Below, piece after piece: positions 1-13,105 of a stretch of 59,450 nucleotides of DNA. This DNA comes from Rhizophagus sp. LPA8_4_AMF (lineage: Eukaryota; Glomeromycota; Glomeromycetes; Glomerales; Glomeraceae), in assembly GCA_021464525.1 (NCBI GenBank), contig JADRCO010000066.1, forward strand, positions 1-59,450, given 5' to 3'. The notes beneath the pieces were generated by a model. It searched no databases. It was not told the DNA's origin and saw only the letters and a list, made by a program, of their open reading frames with translations. Position 1 is the first letter of the stretch. Every line of letters begins with the position of its first letter. The translations under genes and the position numbers were made by a program.

Positions 1-1758
1 CTCATCGGATATTACCATGTCTTTGTATTGACCTCAAGGTACTACCCGTGTATCCCATAATTGAAGACAACCAGTCAATGAACAGATAAAACAATAGACA
101 CTCACATTGTTTAAGAATAGACCGGAAATTACGAGAAAATACTCAAATAATATTCTTGCGGAAAACAAAATATTGATTTGAAGTGCAGTAGCATTGATCA
201 GGAAATCGAAAAAAGAGAAGGGACCTAATACCAGATTAAAAAAGAACCTTTTTCAAAAAATGATTGCTATCCCGTGGCTTTTAGTACACTGTCATATCGC
301 AAAACCATGCTCGCTATGTAATTGTTAATTATGTTAGTGTAATCGTGGATAACTACAGATAATAAGATCATAAGCGGTTCATCAAGCAGAATTCCCGCGT
401 GGTTGCAGTTATTAAAGTACCCTTATTGCTAAAAGCTAGCCGTTCCCGAAGAGAACTTCTATCCAGTGCATAAGAAAAATCTAAACTTAACGCCTTACTT
501 ATCGGTCACGCACAGCATCATGCTGCTCCAGCAAAAATACCCAAAAAATAAGAGATAAAGGCGGGAAAAAAGAAAATGACGAGGGAAAGATAGAAAGAAA
601 GCGAAGAGAGTGTGTGTGCGGAAAAGAAAAGTAGATATTAACCCATATAAAATAAAAAATCTTTATAAAGAACTTTTTAGAAAAGAGAAAGGCAAAAAAC
701 TGCGAAGTAGAAACAAAAGAATAGAAAGATAAGTTTATTTTGTAGCTTCACTGGAAATAATAAGAGTGAGAGAGAAGGGAAGGAACGGCCCACAAGGCAC
801 TAAGAGTACGACGTCGGGCGGAGGAAGAGAGGAAAGAACGAGAGTAAGTGAAAGAGAAAAGAGTGAATAAATGAAAAATAAATAAACTCCAAAATTTTGG
901 AGAAGCCTTTTATATAAATTTGTTCGCATATTCGCGTATAAAAAATCGTGTGATAACTGATAATGAAATAAATCTTATGACTCATGATTATTGATTCCGT
1001 GATCTTAAAAATTTTTCCATATCTGAGATTGAAAAATGAGATCTAAACATGTGCAGCTGATCAAAAAAACGCCTACTACAAAAGAATAAGACAAGCCCAA
1101 ATTGGAACAATAGGTAATAGCCATATTATTTTTTGTTATGCTACAGCCTAGATTTTATATTTGAATGGTAAATATATTTTTAATGTAATCACACGAATTT
1201 TTGTATAATTACATCACGCGAAGTGACAGACCTACATGACATCAATTTTTACACAATAATGATAAAATGTGATTTGATTGCGAGACTTTACATAAAATAA
1301 ATAAATAAAATGTGATTTGCTTTTTGGATAATATTTTAATCCATATTTTTATATAAATAAATTTTAATTTGCTGTTAAATAGTAATAAATTAAATAATTA
1401 CATTATTTTATCGTCGTCTAATATATACACACCATATAAAAGATTTTAATCATCTCGAATGAATTCTTTAATAGTTTAATAATATATTAATATGCAGTAT
1501 GTACATTAAAATTTTTCGTTAGGAATAATTAGCCACAAAAGATCATGATAAATATTTTTGTTTAAAAAGTCTAAAGACGCGAAAATTCAAATCAAAAAAA
1601 TAAACTCAAAAAAATAGTATCAAAAGATGATTTTTAAAATTATAATAAGACCAAAAAAAAAATTAATATTCCATAATTGTTAAAACTCAAATAAAATTCA
1701 CTTTAAAAATACAACTACTTTTACTCTTAAATAAAGAGGGCGTGTCACTTTACTCATT
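1..1758. other. Gene-poor region with a polypurine tract
   Basis: I see no supportable gene here. Positions about 540-880 form a long purine-rich (A/G) stretch on the + strand, with GAAAG and GAGAG runs; the two short minus-strand open frames across it are low-complexity shadows. The rest is AT-rich sequence with scattered short hairpins. Confidence 0.5.
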
Positions 1759-1992
1759 TTGGTTCTCTTATCAATTCTCACTTTTATTACCATAACCGGA
1801 TCGGAAATTCCTTTGAAACATTTCAATCCATACAAGTGCACAATGTTGCTCAAGAATTCGGCGAAACTTCAATTCACTTATTCGATCGGCCATGAACTAA
1901 TTTGTTTTTTACCTGAAGAAGTCAAAAACTTAATCTCGAATGGAAGTTCCCAAACACCATTTACATGTTGTTATCATCAAATATTCGTTTGA
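1759..1992 (+). other. Short open frame of doubtful status
   Basis: A 77-codon open frame opens at TTG rather than ATG and has a hydrophobic first 14 residues. It matches no family I recognise and has no obvious splice partner. It may be a leftover exon; I would not call it a gene without transcript support. Confidence 0.12.
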
Positions 1993-2382
1993 TTCGTTTG
2001 TATGAATAACTGCTTAAAATATAGCAAAGATTGTGTTACATTTAAACCTTGTGTTAAAAGATGTGTTCATGTTTTATTCCTTAAATTGCATATATATCAC
2101 TTGCTCGTGTACTGTACACACATATTTACAAAATTTTTTTATATACATGTACATATGTAAGATTTAACTAATCGATTCTTGATCTTTAATAATCCATTAG
2201 ATTATTCAGCCGGTCAATTATTTTTTTTGGTAAAGAAACAAAATATTAATAAAAATATAAAAAAAAAAATTGATGAATTATCCAATAAACTGGGCCGATT
2301 GCGGATGATCATCTGTTTATAACTTATCACGTGACTTATATCCAATAGTATTCCTTCGATATTGTGAACCAACCAATTAAAT

Positions 2383-2420
2383 TCTTCAAATTTCGTTATA
2401 AAATTATAACGAATTTGAAG
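2383..2420. repeat. Near-perfect palindrome
   Basis: CTTCAAATTTCGTTATAA is followed almost at once by its reverse complement TTATAACGAATTTGAAG, with one extra T in the first arm. It is a foldback of about 38 bp in otherwise featureless AT-rich DNA and could be a remnant of a small foldback element. Confidence 0.6.
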
Positions 2421-3062
2421 TGCAGGGCGGTTACTTCGTTATAAGAAGAGTTGGCTGTAATTCGTTAATTATCCAAAATTCTATTCTTCTAATATTTTTT
2501 TTTTACTGATTTTTGAAATTGATAAAATTTTCATATAACGTTCCAGATATTTTCAGTGTATTTTCGATATATTTTACTTGAACATTGCCCCAAAAAAATT
2601 GCTTTATGATTTTTGTGTTTTGTATTTTAGTATTGTGTTTTGTGTATTGTGTTTTATACTTTATTTTTTTTGTTCGGAAAATGTACAGGTAATATATGGA
2701 AAATTTACTGAAATGTCCAGATTTCACAATATTAACTTCCCAAATAAAATTAATTTACTTCTTACTTGATTATGATATGCATAAAACCTTATTTAAATTA
2801 GACAATTAGACAAAAATCTTAAAACGTGGTAAGCGTTAAACTTAATGCATTTACGTTTAATTTCATAAAATTACTTAATATTGATCATCAATACGGTAGT
2901 ATTTATATTCTAATAATACATCCTCTTCAAATTCTTTTTCAAGGCTTATATTTTTAATCATTCGTTATATAATTAGGAAATTTTTTTTATTCGGATACAA
3001 AAATATTCAAGGCAAAACCAGAGCGAAGCGTAAGTATGGTTATGTGAGATTTCCATTTCGTC

Positions 3063-4700
3063 ATGTCGATAAGATCGATTAGAATAAGTCGTACAACAAA
3101 GAATAATTTGAGCTTGTGTGTTACTCCATTAAAGCATGCAAAATCAGCTGGCCGAAATATCATTAAATAAGTATTAGAACGTCATGCAACTTATCCAATA
3201 ATGGGAAACGGTGCTCCGAAGTATGTAACACAAGTAACATAACTCAACTTTGTTTTCATTATATATCCCTTTTTATTACTGTTTTTCTATAACTTTTTAG
3301 GTTTCTTTTTACAATGCTATCATGACATTGAACTATTCAAGTTCTCTTTTTTTTAATGAGTTTGTTAGGATAAAGCATATTCATGTTCATTTGACTTTAT
3401 TAAAAAATCCTTAAAGTAAGGTTGTAGTACTGGCACGTTGAGTTTATAAACAAGTTTGTGATAAAATAACTTATCTTAATACATAAAATTATGTACGTGA
3501 ATATTCTAATTTAAAGATTTTTTTCTTAAAAAAATAGCCAGCTATTTAACTATGGTCCTTCAATCTCATCTAAGTAAAGTTTCCGTAATTCAGAAAATTT
3601 TTGGAGGAATAGTATTATGTAAGTTGATGCCGTAATACCGCATTGGATTACATATTCATCCTTGTGATGCAACGTAAGTTTTCAGTAGTTTTACATGATT
3701 CTTAATAGTAATCTTTCAACGTGATAATGATTTACATTTTGCTTGGTTTGTTTCATCAATAGCAACTTCATGTTCTAAAATATTGACTGAATTATTATGT
3801 TCATTACGTAATTTTAAATTAGTTCGGTAATAATTCTCCACTATAAAATATTTAGATATTTAGAAATTTCGTACAGGTTAGTGGTCAATGCGCTTTTTAG
3901 ATTGTGTGTCCCAAATTTGGAATAGGTTGTCAAATTACGCTATAAGAGCAAAATAGATTAAAAATATTCTATTTAAAGACTTTTTAACAAAAAATTTATG
4001 TTAAGAACTGATTTTACTTTTTTTATGATGGTTACAATCTCATCTAGGAATGTGCAGTATTTGTAATATTACCAGAGTATGTGGCACGATGAAAATTTTC
4101 CAATGATTGAAACTGAAGCTGCTGATACTTTAGCTTGATCTTTAGCTTTCACTGGAATTGTGAGCACTCTTGGGCTTAGAGCAGGTTTGTTTGTGATTTA
4201 TAAGAGTAAAGTACGTTAAAAAGTATGGGAATAAAGTCTATTAATTATCCAATTTAAATTTTTCTCTGAAAAGAGTGGCGAATTTGCATCAGGATCTGTC
4301 GCAATTTTGACCATGTCTCTTTATAGCGACGTAAAATTTAATGGAGGCTTACAATCTTACATTTAATATGAAAGCATATATCTAACAGGATATCTTACGT
4401 CTGGTGCATCTGAGGTGAGAATATAAAGTAGATGGCATATTATTTGTATATGCTATTATAACGTTATTAATCGCTCATCTGAAGAAAATTATTGGAAAAT
4501 TTCTCAAAATCATTAAGTAATCATTTATTAAAACATTATTTATATGATTTTTTTTTTAAATATAAATTCTCAAGTTCAACTACTTTAATTCTCATAATCA
4601 TATTTAGGAAAATCTAAGTGGATTGATTACGTGATGGAAATATCAGCTCCTGCGGAATTTTTTGATTTTATTATCGAGGGTTATTGTTGATCCTTTTATT
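3063..4700 (+). pseudogene. Decayed multi-exon gene of unknown family
   Basis: A series of exon-like blocks separated by AT-rich spacers lies on the + strand. The first begins at ATG 3063 (MSIRSIRISRTTKNN) and reads on to about 3235 with one TAA inside (after GRNIIK). Later blocks read VSVIQKIFGGIV (about 3575-3620), MIETEAADTLA then SLAFTGIVSTLGLRAG with one TGA between (about 4107-4185), FASGSVAILTMSLYSDVKFNGG (split here as FASGSVAILTMS and LYSDVKFNGG, about 4281-4345) and KSKWIDYVMEISAPAEFFDF (about 4612-4672). Several blocks abut plausible GT or AG splice bases. Each block has more balanced composition than its surroundings, which suggests former exons. Stops inside blocks argue against a working gene. 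I do not recognise the family. Confidence 0.35.
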
Positions 4701-4916
4701 TCATTCTCATATACTATTTTATTTGATATCGAAATCGATATCAAGAATCCATTTTAAATATTTAGATATTAGACTTTTAGTATCAAATGTTGATCGATTT
4801 ATAATAATTTTTTTTCCCGCTTTTACATTCTTATACTCTTTGTTATCCTATATTTAAAATCATTTCTATTATGGGTGGTTATTCGAATTATAGGATTGCT
4901 TTTATTATTGAATCTT

Positions 4917-5135
4917 TTATTTTTTTTAATTATTAAATCTTTTATTTCTTTTTAGTTATTAGATCTTTATATTTTTAATTATTAAATTTTTTTTTTTTAT
5001 TAATTATTAAATCTCTTTTATTTTATTTTTTAATTATTAAATCTTTATTATTAAATCTTTCATTTTTTTTAATTATTAAATCTTTATTATTAAATCTTTC
5101 ATTTTTTTTTAATTATTAAATCTTTTTATATTTAT
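4917..5135. repeat. Imperfect AT-rich tandem repeat
   Basis: About eight imperfect copies of a unit with core TTTTTAATTATTAAATCTTT run through this stretch. The later copies are also arranged as a longer higher-order unit (TTATTAAATCTTTCATTTTT repeated). Confidence 0.7.
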
Positions 5136-5639
5136 AGAATTTTTGTGAAATAACTATAGATGTAAAGCTCGAAGAATTTACAAAAAACTACTTTTTTCAA
5201 TAATAACTCAATCTTTGATTTACTTTTGATGTAACAACAGTTAACATTAGTGAGATGCGATCAATACATGACATTTTAAACAATGAGTGTGATATCTGGA
5301 TTTAACAGTTCTTTAATTAAGTAATTTTTCTTGATAATTTAAATTAATAATATCTTCTTCATTTATAGAATCGATTAAATTTTTTTAATGATCTGTTCGT
5401 ACTAAAAAATCGTTTTTTGTAAAATTACGCAATTTTTTAAATAGCAAATATTGTATATTACGGCATTTTATACGTTTCAAACGAAAAATTAAACTGGAAT
5501 AAAATTATTGATAACTTATTTTTTTTTTGTTTTATAATTAATTGATTAAAGATTCTAACGGATTAATATAAATTGATAATATTATTTCTTTATTCAAATA
5601 AATAAATAAATTATCTTAATATACATAAAATAAATATAA

Positions 5640-5775
5640 TCATAATCAAAAATAAACATAATCATAATCATAATCAATCATAATCATAAAATAGTATTTA
5701 GGAGGTATAATAGGCATATACATAAAATCATAAGGCATAAAACATAAAACATAAAGCATAAAGCATAAAAGCAAT
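5640..5775. repeat. CATAAT / CATAAAR simple repeats
   Basis: Tandem CATAAT-type units (5640-5690) are followed by CATAAAR-type units (about 5720-5770). They lie just downstream of the 3' end of the BTB-TLDc gene on the opposite strand. Confidence 0.65.
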
Positions 5776-5907
5776 GCGTTATAGAAAACGCTTAAATACT
5801 TAAACCATATTTAACAATCAAACTAACCAAAAATCGAGTTTCTTGATTAGTATCACTTAACGTCTTAATTACTTAAAAAACCTCCTAAAAACTTGAAAGC
5901 TTAATTA

Positions 5908-7375
5908 TCATCTTTTAATGACTTGGAATACTTCGACATCTTCAACTGTGATATTTGCTGGAATACCCAATTGAGGATAACAATCCCCATTTACTCCATA
6001 AGTCCAATTATTAGAATTGGAACAATATAAATTCCCCATACTGGGTCCTTGATTGTTCTTACAGTATACTGCTCCAATAGAAGTATTAACATAACCTAAT
6101 CTCGCGGTTGTAATATTAGTTATGTCCGTAAATGTAAATAAGAAACTATCTTCAGTATGTTTACCACCACAATTTCCATTCCAATCGAGAGGATTATATC
6201 CTCCAATTAATTGCGTTGAATCTTGGATTTTTGCTATCCAAATTGTGGCACCTTTATTGTCACATACCCTATGAAATGATGTTGCATTAAACCCATTATT
6301 GGAATTCTGGCTTGTTTTATGTAATAATTTGAAATCGTAAGGAAGATTTTCATAATTATATGATGAATTTTCTTTTCTATCGATCCATGAAGCAAATAGA
6401 GGTATCACCTTTGAATTAATTAAACTTGAACCCAGTTTCGAAAATCTCGAGGGTAATACGTCAGATTTGGGTTTTTTATTAGGTACTATATAAAATTCTA
6501 AAAGATTATGAATTAAATTTTTTGGTAATATTTCTTTAAAATTGTATACTCTGTAAAAGAAATCCTCAGGTTCGATATCATAAAATCGAATTAAAGGAAT
6601 AAACCTTTTCAACGATTCCTTAATTCTTTCTTCATCATCTTTACTCCATTTTGTTGGATCATCTTCCACTTTTTGTTCTGTAAAACACCATTTTAATATT
6701 TTTTCCCAAATTTCAATTTCACTCATCTTCATATCTGTACTTTTTAATAAAAATTCCAATAAAGAAGGTTCTAAATATAAAAATTTATCTGAAGTAAACA
6801 AGTTTCTCGGTTCCTCGCAAATTCTTTCGACACAAAAATCGCACAATATTCCAAACGCGTTACGTTCGTGATATATTACTTCAAGAATTTCAGTTGGATT
6901 TTGACGTAAATAATCCGCATTATTTTCAATTAAATATTCCTGAATATAAGAAACTAATTGTTGGATGTTAAGTTCATCCACTGCTATCAATAAGTCCAAC
7001 ATATCTTCAACTTTTAAATTCTTTAGCTCAATCTCTCCACAATATATAAATCTATAATTGAATTTTATTATTATTTATTTTACATTTTATAAAATAAATT
7101 CCAACGTACTTTTTACGTTACCTTATGATTATTTCAAATATATGTGGCTTAATATTTGGTTTTTTAAAAATGTATTTTTCATTTACTTTTTTAGCCCATT
7201 CGTTAGAAAATGCGGTATGAAAATATTGTGACCTAATACATAAAATATTTGAATGAGCGTGAATTTCTCTGACATTTTGGGTTTCTCCAGCGTAAATAAT
7301 AACGTCATATCCTATTTCTGTTTCATAAAGCTGCTTGAAATCATTTGATAACTCTACCAAAAATTTTGAAGGCAT
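5908..7375 (-). CDS. BTB-BACK-TLDc domain protein, two exons
   Basis: The gene has two exons: 7375-7122 and 7051-5908. The 70-bp intron has donor AG|GTAACG and acceptor TTATAG; joining them keeps frame (AG+A gives Arg85) and gives 465 residues. The start chosen is the ATG at 7375 (MPSKFLVEL); an in-frame upstream ATG at 7417 would add 14 residues. Residues about 1-105 form a BTB fold (YDVIIYAGE, then HAHSNILCIRSQYF, and IYCGEIEL across the junction). Residues about 115-235 are BACK-like helices, and about 297-463 form a TLDc domain (FASWIDRK, TIWIAKI, LIGGYNPLDW, FLFTF). Proteins of this layout are usually cullin-3 adaptor-like; TLDc domains are linked to oxidative-stress resistance and V-ATPase binding. 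The specific role here is unknown. BTB-TLDc proteins form large families in Glomeromycotina. Confidence 0.85.
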
Positions 7376-8871
7376 TTTTTTTCTCAGGAAAAGAAGGGGA
7401 GACGAGAAATCATTCAAGTTTTACGGGAGAAATTTAGCCAAATAAATATATACTGCGGAAGATAGCTGATTAAGTAAGATTTCTGCTATTGTATTCTTTA
7501 TTTAGTAATTTGGGATCTACAGGAAGTTTGATAACAATCGGGTATGTTTGGCTTCTTTTTAACTTTTCGCCTTAAAAAAATACGACATGTCTAATTTATG
7601 TGTGACGTTTGATGATGTGTGAGGCGTGTAGAGTATATACTAGGTATAATAATGTTATTAGTGTTATTTAAACTACAATTACTCTAATTAATATTTATAA
7701 TCGCGCTTTTTCGTAACCAAATTTGAAATAATGATTTCTTAAATTTGTATTATAATCGATCTTTATTTGGTCATAAAAATATTATATACTTCATTTATAA
7801 TCATTATGTTTTACGCTGTGTCGATCAACACCACAAAGGTCCAAAGTTTAACTTCAATATACTAGAGAACGGGAACGGGAACCGTTGTAAAGTTCCTCGT
7901 TCCTGCAGTGATACACAAAATAAAAGTGTAACAATTAAAATAATTGGTACGATTTTATTGGTCCGATATTTCACTTAAAAAAAATCGACAACGTAACTTT
8001 TGTATCACTTTTTCATAGGTATAGTAGTCCTACGTTACACTGGACTATCTCTTAATTTTATAAAATTACTTTTCAATTATCAAATGGTGTTAATAACTAG
8101 ATAATATCAAAATTAAGCGGTTAATTATAATGATGAATTTCTTTTCATCATGATTTTCTACTATATTATTGCCAATTTTTATTATGCAAAAAATATGATT
8201 TTTATTTATATAAAAGAACTAGAAACGAAAGCAATAACATGTTTTATACCTAAACAAAAAAAGATTTACAAGAATTTGATTCCCTTTTCTAACTTCTTTT
8301 GCCCCTTTTCCTGTCTTTTCTCTAACTTTTTTAGTCCACCCCGAATATTCATTACCACTCCGAATATTCAGAAAAATCTACGGGACTAAGCGTTAGCGAG
8401 GAATTTTATTCAAAAGTTTTTCATTTTACTCAAAATGAGTTTTAAAGTGAATTGAAAAGAATTAAATGAATACTATATAAGACTACTTGATGTTAAGTGT
8501 GGCATTCTTTTGGCCATTATTCATTATTAAATGAAAACATTTAGCAAATTCGCGTTTAAATTTGCCACTTTTCTAATTTAACAAATGTAATAAAATTTCA
8601 AAAGTAGATATAAGGTGAAATGATGAAAAGGAAAATCAAAAATTGAATAAAATGAATAAAAATGAAAAATGTTTATGTTTCATATATTTCAAAATCAAAT
8701 AGTGTTTAGAAAGGGAATGAATAATGTGGGATTATTATAAATCTCTAATTGATATTATGAATAATATTAGCCTTAATATAAAATTAGAACAAAAAAAAAT
8801 CTAAATTTGTTATAACTAAATAGTTTTTATCATCCTAAAATATCCAGCAGAAAAATTCTAGCAAATATAAA
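7376..8871. other. Gene-free spacer
   Basis: No gene is supported. Short frames at 7745-7978 and 8150-8389 on the + strand are AT-rich and show no domain. A small GGGAACGGGAACC direct repeat lies near 7871. Confidence 0.45.
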
Positions 8872-9096
8872 TTAGTAGCCAGGTACGCTATCCATTTTGA
8901 TTGGAGACATCGTCATGATATAGTATGGTCTACCAGATAGTTTATAATAATAAGGAATATGGTCCAGAACGTCATCATATCCAACCAAACCACAATCAAT
9001 ATTATGCATTATGTTGTTAAAGGAGTACATTTTTGGTGTTCTATACCAGTTGGACCAACTGATCCCATCTCCAATATAAATACATGAAACTATCAA
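8872..9096 (-). pseudogene. Orphan exon-like open frame
   Basis: This 74-codon minus-strand frame (ends SPIKMDSVPGY, stop at 8872) has markedly more balanced composition than its surroundings and contains GDGISWSNWYRTPKMYSF and DCGLVGYDDVLDHIPYYY. It opens at TTG, so it reads as a terminal exon whose upstream partner is lost or not visible. I do not recognise the family. Confidence 0.3.
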
Positions 9097-9099
9097 CCA

Positions 9100-11240
9100 A
9101 CTTCAAAAACAACAGTTAGAGATTGCACAATTACAACTAGTAGTCTGATAGTCGCAATTCAATTTAGTGTATGTAATTCAGTTATGTATATCATTCAATG
9201 TCATCTCATTTTTTAGTTCGTCACAGAATTTTATTTATTCTCAATATTTATGGATAGATCGAATTGGTGTGACTATGCGCTCATAACATTATATGCTTTT
9301 GATTGAACTCTTTTAGATTAATTTTACTACTTATAAATAAACCATACCATATTCCAATGATATGGCATATGTGTCAGATGTTATCTATTGACGTTTTGCT
9401 TTTAAATAATGATTAAGATTAATTTCATAAAATTATTATACTGCTTATTCTCAGTTTTAGATATATTTTATTGTTATTACATTTCTTTGTCCTTAAATAA
9501 TAACTAATAATATCAGTTCTTGCAATTTTTTATACTGTGTATGTACTCCGAAGTCTACCTTCATACATACTCCATTTTTTTCAAAATATTATCATTTTAA
9601 ATAAAGATGGAGTTATGACTTATGAGAGAAGTGCGAGAAAGATAGATAAAATAAACCTAATATATATAATTAAATTTTTGTATGATTGATAATTGAAAGC
9701 AATTGTTTGATAATTTATTCCGAATTTATCTTTTAAAAGCTATATCAGATATCTTTTACGTTAAATTATACCATTATTCAAGTCTAATTAATATCATAAA
9801 TATAATATTAAAGTATAAATAATAATATCTTAAATATTTCTAAAATTTATATTAATTGCCTTATCGATACAAAAATTTATATCAAATGATCGAATTTTTT
9901 ATAAAATAAAAAAAATTCTTATCCTTAATCCTATTCTTCATTCATGATTATATATAATATAAACATGCCATTTGGAACCTTTCTAACTTTTAAATTGAAC
10001 GATTCTTGAAATTAATATAAGAGGAAATGTTTATTCGACCAAATTGTCTAAAAATACTATTGATTGTCGATGATTGATTGCTTAACAAATAAAAACTTTA
10101 AAAATGAAACAATCGAAACTTGTTGCTCTGCATCCCTTTGCATCTTTGCTTTGGTCTCATGAAAGAAAAACTTCAACCATAATAAATCTTCAACCTTCAT
10201 TTCTATTTTAAAAGAAAGAAATTTTTATAAGGATAATCTCATAAATTACATTCATCGCTAAATTCTTCTATTGTTTACGCCATATTTGGACATCCAATGG
10301 ATATCCAATCGGATATATGTCCAATTGTCCAAACATTAAATAATAGGACAATAATGTCCAATAATATAAATTAGATATTATACAAATCCAACACTGGTTA
10401 ACACTGGTTACGCTAACCATAATTTAAATAATATAAATAATCATGGAAAAAAAATTTTTATGATTTTTTTTAATGAAACTTAAATGCAATTGAAAGATCA
10501 AGATATTGTATAAATGCAATATCATCTTTAAGCATACTGTGATTCCTGCATCATCAAATTCTTTTATTTTATTTTTTAACGCAAATCTTTTTTTTTGTGT
10601 AACTACTTGTAAATCTTATGATCGTAATTTTGGAACATGTGGAATTTAATTTAAAAAAGGAAGTTGAAGTCACATGAATTTATCATCATACTATATAAAT
10701 GCAAGTTTTTTTTTTTTAATCAGCCTTTTCTTAAAAAAAAATTGGCTAGTAATAATATGGTTTATGCGTAGATTCGAAATCAAAATTTAAAAGAAAATAA
10801 TGATTTTTAAACAGCGACACGATTTATTTTATAATTGATTAAGTTATTTGAGATCAATGTGGGAGAACATGGGACGAGTCGCATTATGAAAAGGTGAATT
10901 ATTGTTGAGTTACTCTAGAAATATATTATCTCTTTCGCGATATAAAATTAATATTTTATCGTGCTGAGAAATATAATTTAAGAGGAAATGTTGAAAGGTA
11001 ATTTTGAAGCGTATGAACATTTTTTTTATTCAACTTACAGATTCTATATCTGAACAAAAATTCGTTTCCGATCAAAATCCTATGAAGTCGAAAATTTTAA
11101 TATTAGCATGTGAACTTATTCAACCTTGTAGATAAAGAAAGATATTCTAAATTTATTTATTTGTTAAATTTAAATATTTTGTATATAATAATATTTATAA
11201 ATTTTAATAACGAGTTTGAAATTAAATTAAATCTTTAATA
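9100..11240. other. Gene-free spacer
   Basis: Strongly AT-rich, no gene supported. Around 10283-10345 there is a cluster of GGACAT/ATGTCC and GGATATCC short inverted motifs, and at 10389-10408 the unit AACACTGGTT is repeated twice in tandem before ACGCTAACC, which may be the end of an old mobile element. Confidence 0.4.
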
Positions 11241-11500
11241 ATTATTAGTACTACGAAAGGTCTCATCTTAAGGATTGCCTGTGTTCGGGATTCAAATAGG
11301 ACAAAATGTGCGTGTCAAATTTATGTACCAGGTCCAACAGCGGGAATTTATGCTGCAAATACTGCTAATGCAACAGATACTGTAGAAACCGCAGTATTAC
11401 GCTTTAGCATCCAACGATGCCATTTGGAAACGAGCCTTAATTGGTTTTATAGAAGCTTGTATAATTTAGCAGAAGACAACTTAATTAATTTCAGGTAAAA
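11240..11500 (+). pseudogene. Gene relic, unrecognised
   Basis: A stretch of better-balanced composition reads partly as protein in shifting frames: IYVPGPTAGIYAANTANATD then, one frame over, ALASNDAIWKRALIGFIEAC. The change of frame without an intron-like spacer suggests a frameshifted exon. I could not assign a family. Confidence 0.3.
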
Positions 11501-12198
11501 TTATAAAACACAGATATTAATTCATGAATCAAAAATGGAATTGGTGGATATATGAACGAGGTATACATATTATTTTGTTTAATTATTTTTTATGTTTTAA
11601 TTTTCATTTAAATTTTCATCTATTTTCATCTATTATCAGATTAATGGCCATTTTACTATTTCTATATTATTTTTTTTTCTGATAGAATTTTTATTGATCA
11701 TTAACTATTCTACCTTTTAACGATTATATACCTGACTGAGAGCTTCGAAAAATGTTTCTTTTAACGTGTATTTCAACTACCATTATTCTATTACAACGAT
11801 ATAATGTGGGAAATTATTTTGATTTATACGTGAACGTTTGGGATTAGTCCATTCTTAGAAAAGGGATAATACTTTAACTCACGCATGTTGAAGTTACTTT
11901 GCCTTAGCCACTTTCAACAACTGATACCAGAAATATTTTAAGCGACATTATTTGTTTAACGGAATCTAGTTATTATGAATTTGAAAAAGAAACTTTTACT
12001 TAGGGCAGACAAAATAACGCCAACTTTCAAATCTCAATATTCGATCAAGATGACCATTGGCGGGAGGTACGTTAACTTATTATTTACAAGGAAAAACTTG
12101 AATATTACCCTCTTCAATTGATTAAGATATAACTAATGCTGTATAAATCCAGTAATAAGAAGCAATGGATCATGAGGCAGCAGGTAGTAATCAATTAA

Positions 12199-12893
12199 TT
12201 GTATAATTTGTCCTTCACATTACTTCGTTGTCAAAATGACTCTTACTGAATTTATTCTAAACAAAGGCAATATTATTATTTTAAGTTAGAAAACGACGCA
12301 TGATGAACACTTGAGTGGTGTGATCGACTCTTACAAATTTGGATTACCTTTGGAGCAACATCAAATGGACGAATCTCATACGCAGATACTATGCCATAAT
12401 TACGTAGTTTGAAACCTCAATCTCAGAACAAGTTCGATTATGAGTTTTTATTCGTGAAATAAGATAGGAATAGTATTTAAGACATCATTTGAGTATTTAA
12501 AATATCGTTTAGGTAGCTTGTAGATTAGTCTTATAATTTAATTGCCTACACATTACTTAGTTGCCTAAATGACCCAGAAGAATTCATACTGAATTTATTC
12601 TGACAAAGACAATATTATTACTTCAAGTCAAGAAACAATGCACGATGAATACTTTAGTGATGTGATCGACCCTTTACAAATTTGGATTACCTTTGTGAGC
12701 AACAGCAAATGGATGAATTTCATACGCAAATACTATGTCATAATTACGTAGCTTGGACCTCAAAATCAACAATTTCGATTATGATGTTTTTATTCGTAAA
12801 ACATAAATAGGAATGGCATGTGAGCATCATTTAAATAATATTTTAGTATCTAAAATAACGTTTAGATAGCGTTTCGTAATTTAGTAATTTAAT
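12199..12893. repeat. 0.35-kb tandem duplication
   Basis: Two head-to-tail copies, about 12199-12541 and 12542-12893. Shared segments include ACAAATTTGGATTACCTTTG, CATAATTACGTAG, ACTGAATTTATTCT and TTTAGGTAGC/TTTAGATAGC-type ends. By eye the copies are roughly 75-85% identical. Neither carries an open frame of note, so the unit is probably a duplicated fragment of a transposon or gene relic. Confidence 0.75.
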
Positions 12894-13068
12894 TGGATTA
12901 TAGTAAAGTTGTTGATATTAAATCGGAAAAAATTTTATATAGTCACGTACATGATGTACAGAATGTATGGTATGACATTTTCATATACAATAAATAATGT
13001 GTTTATTTGATTTATAAGTATTTAATCTTTAATTATTGAAATATAATTGTGACCCCACCATCAACGGA

Positions 13069-13105
13069 TAATCCGGATAATCCGGATAATCCGGATAGTC
13101 CGTCA
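13069..13105. repeat. GGATAATCC tandem array
   Basis: Four head-to-tail 9-bp units: three exact GGATAATCC and one GGATAGTCC, followed by GTCACC and a partial TATCCGATC. The unit is nearly self-complementary, so the array can fold in several registers. Confidence 0.75.

Noticed and set aside
4917..5135. Regularly spaced repeat units that could suggest a CRISPR-like array
   Set aside because: Units are imperfect AT-rich tandem repeats without unique spacers, and the genome is eukaryotic.
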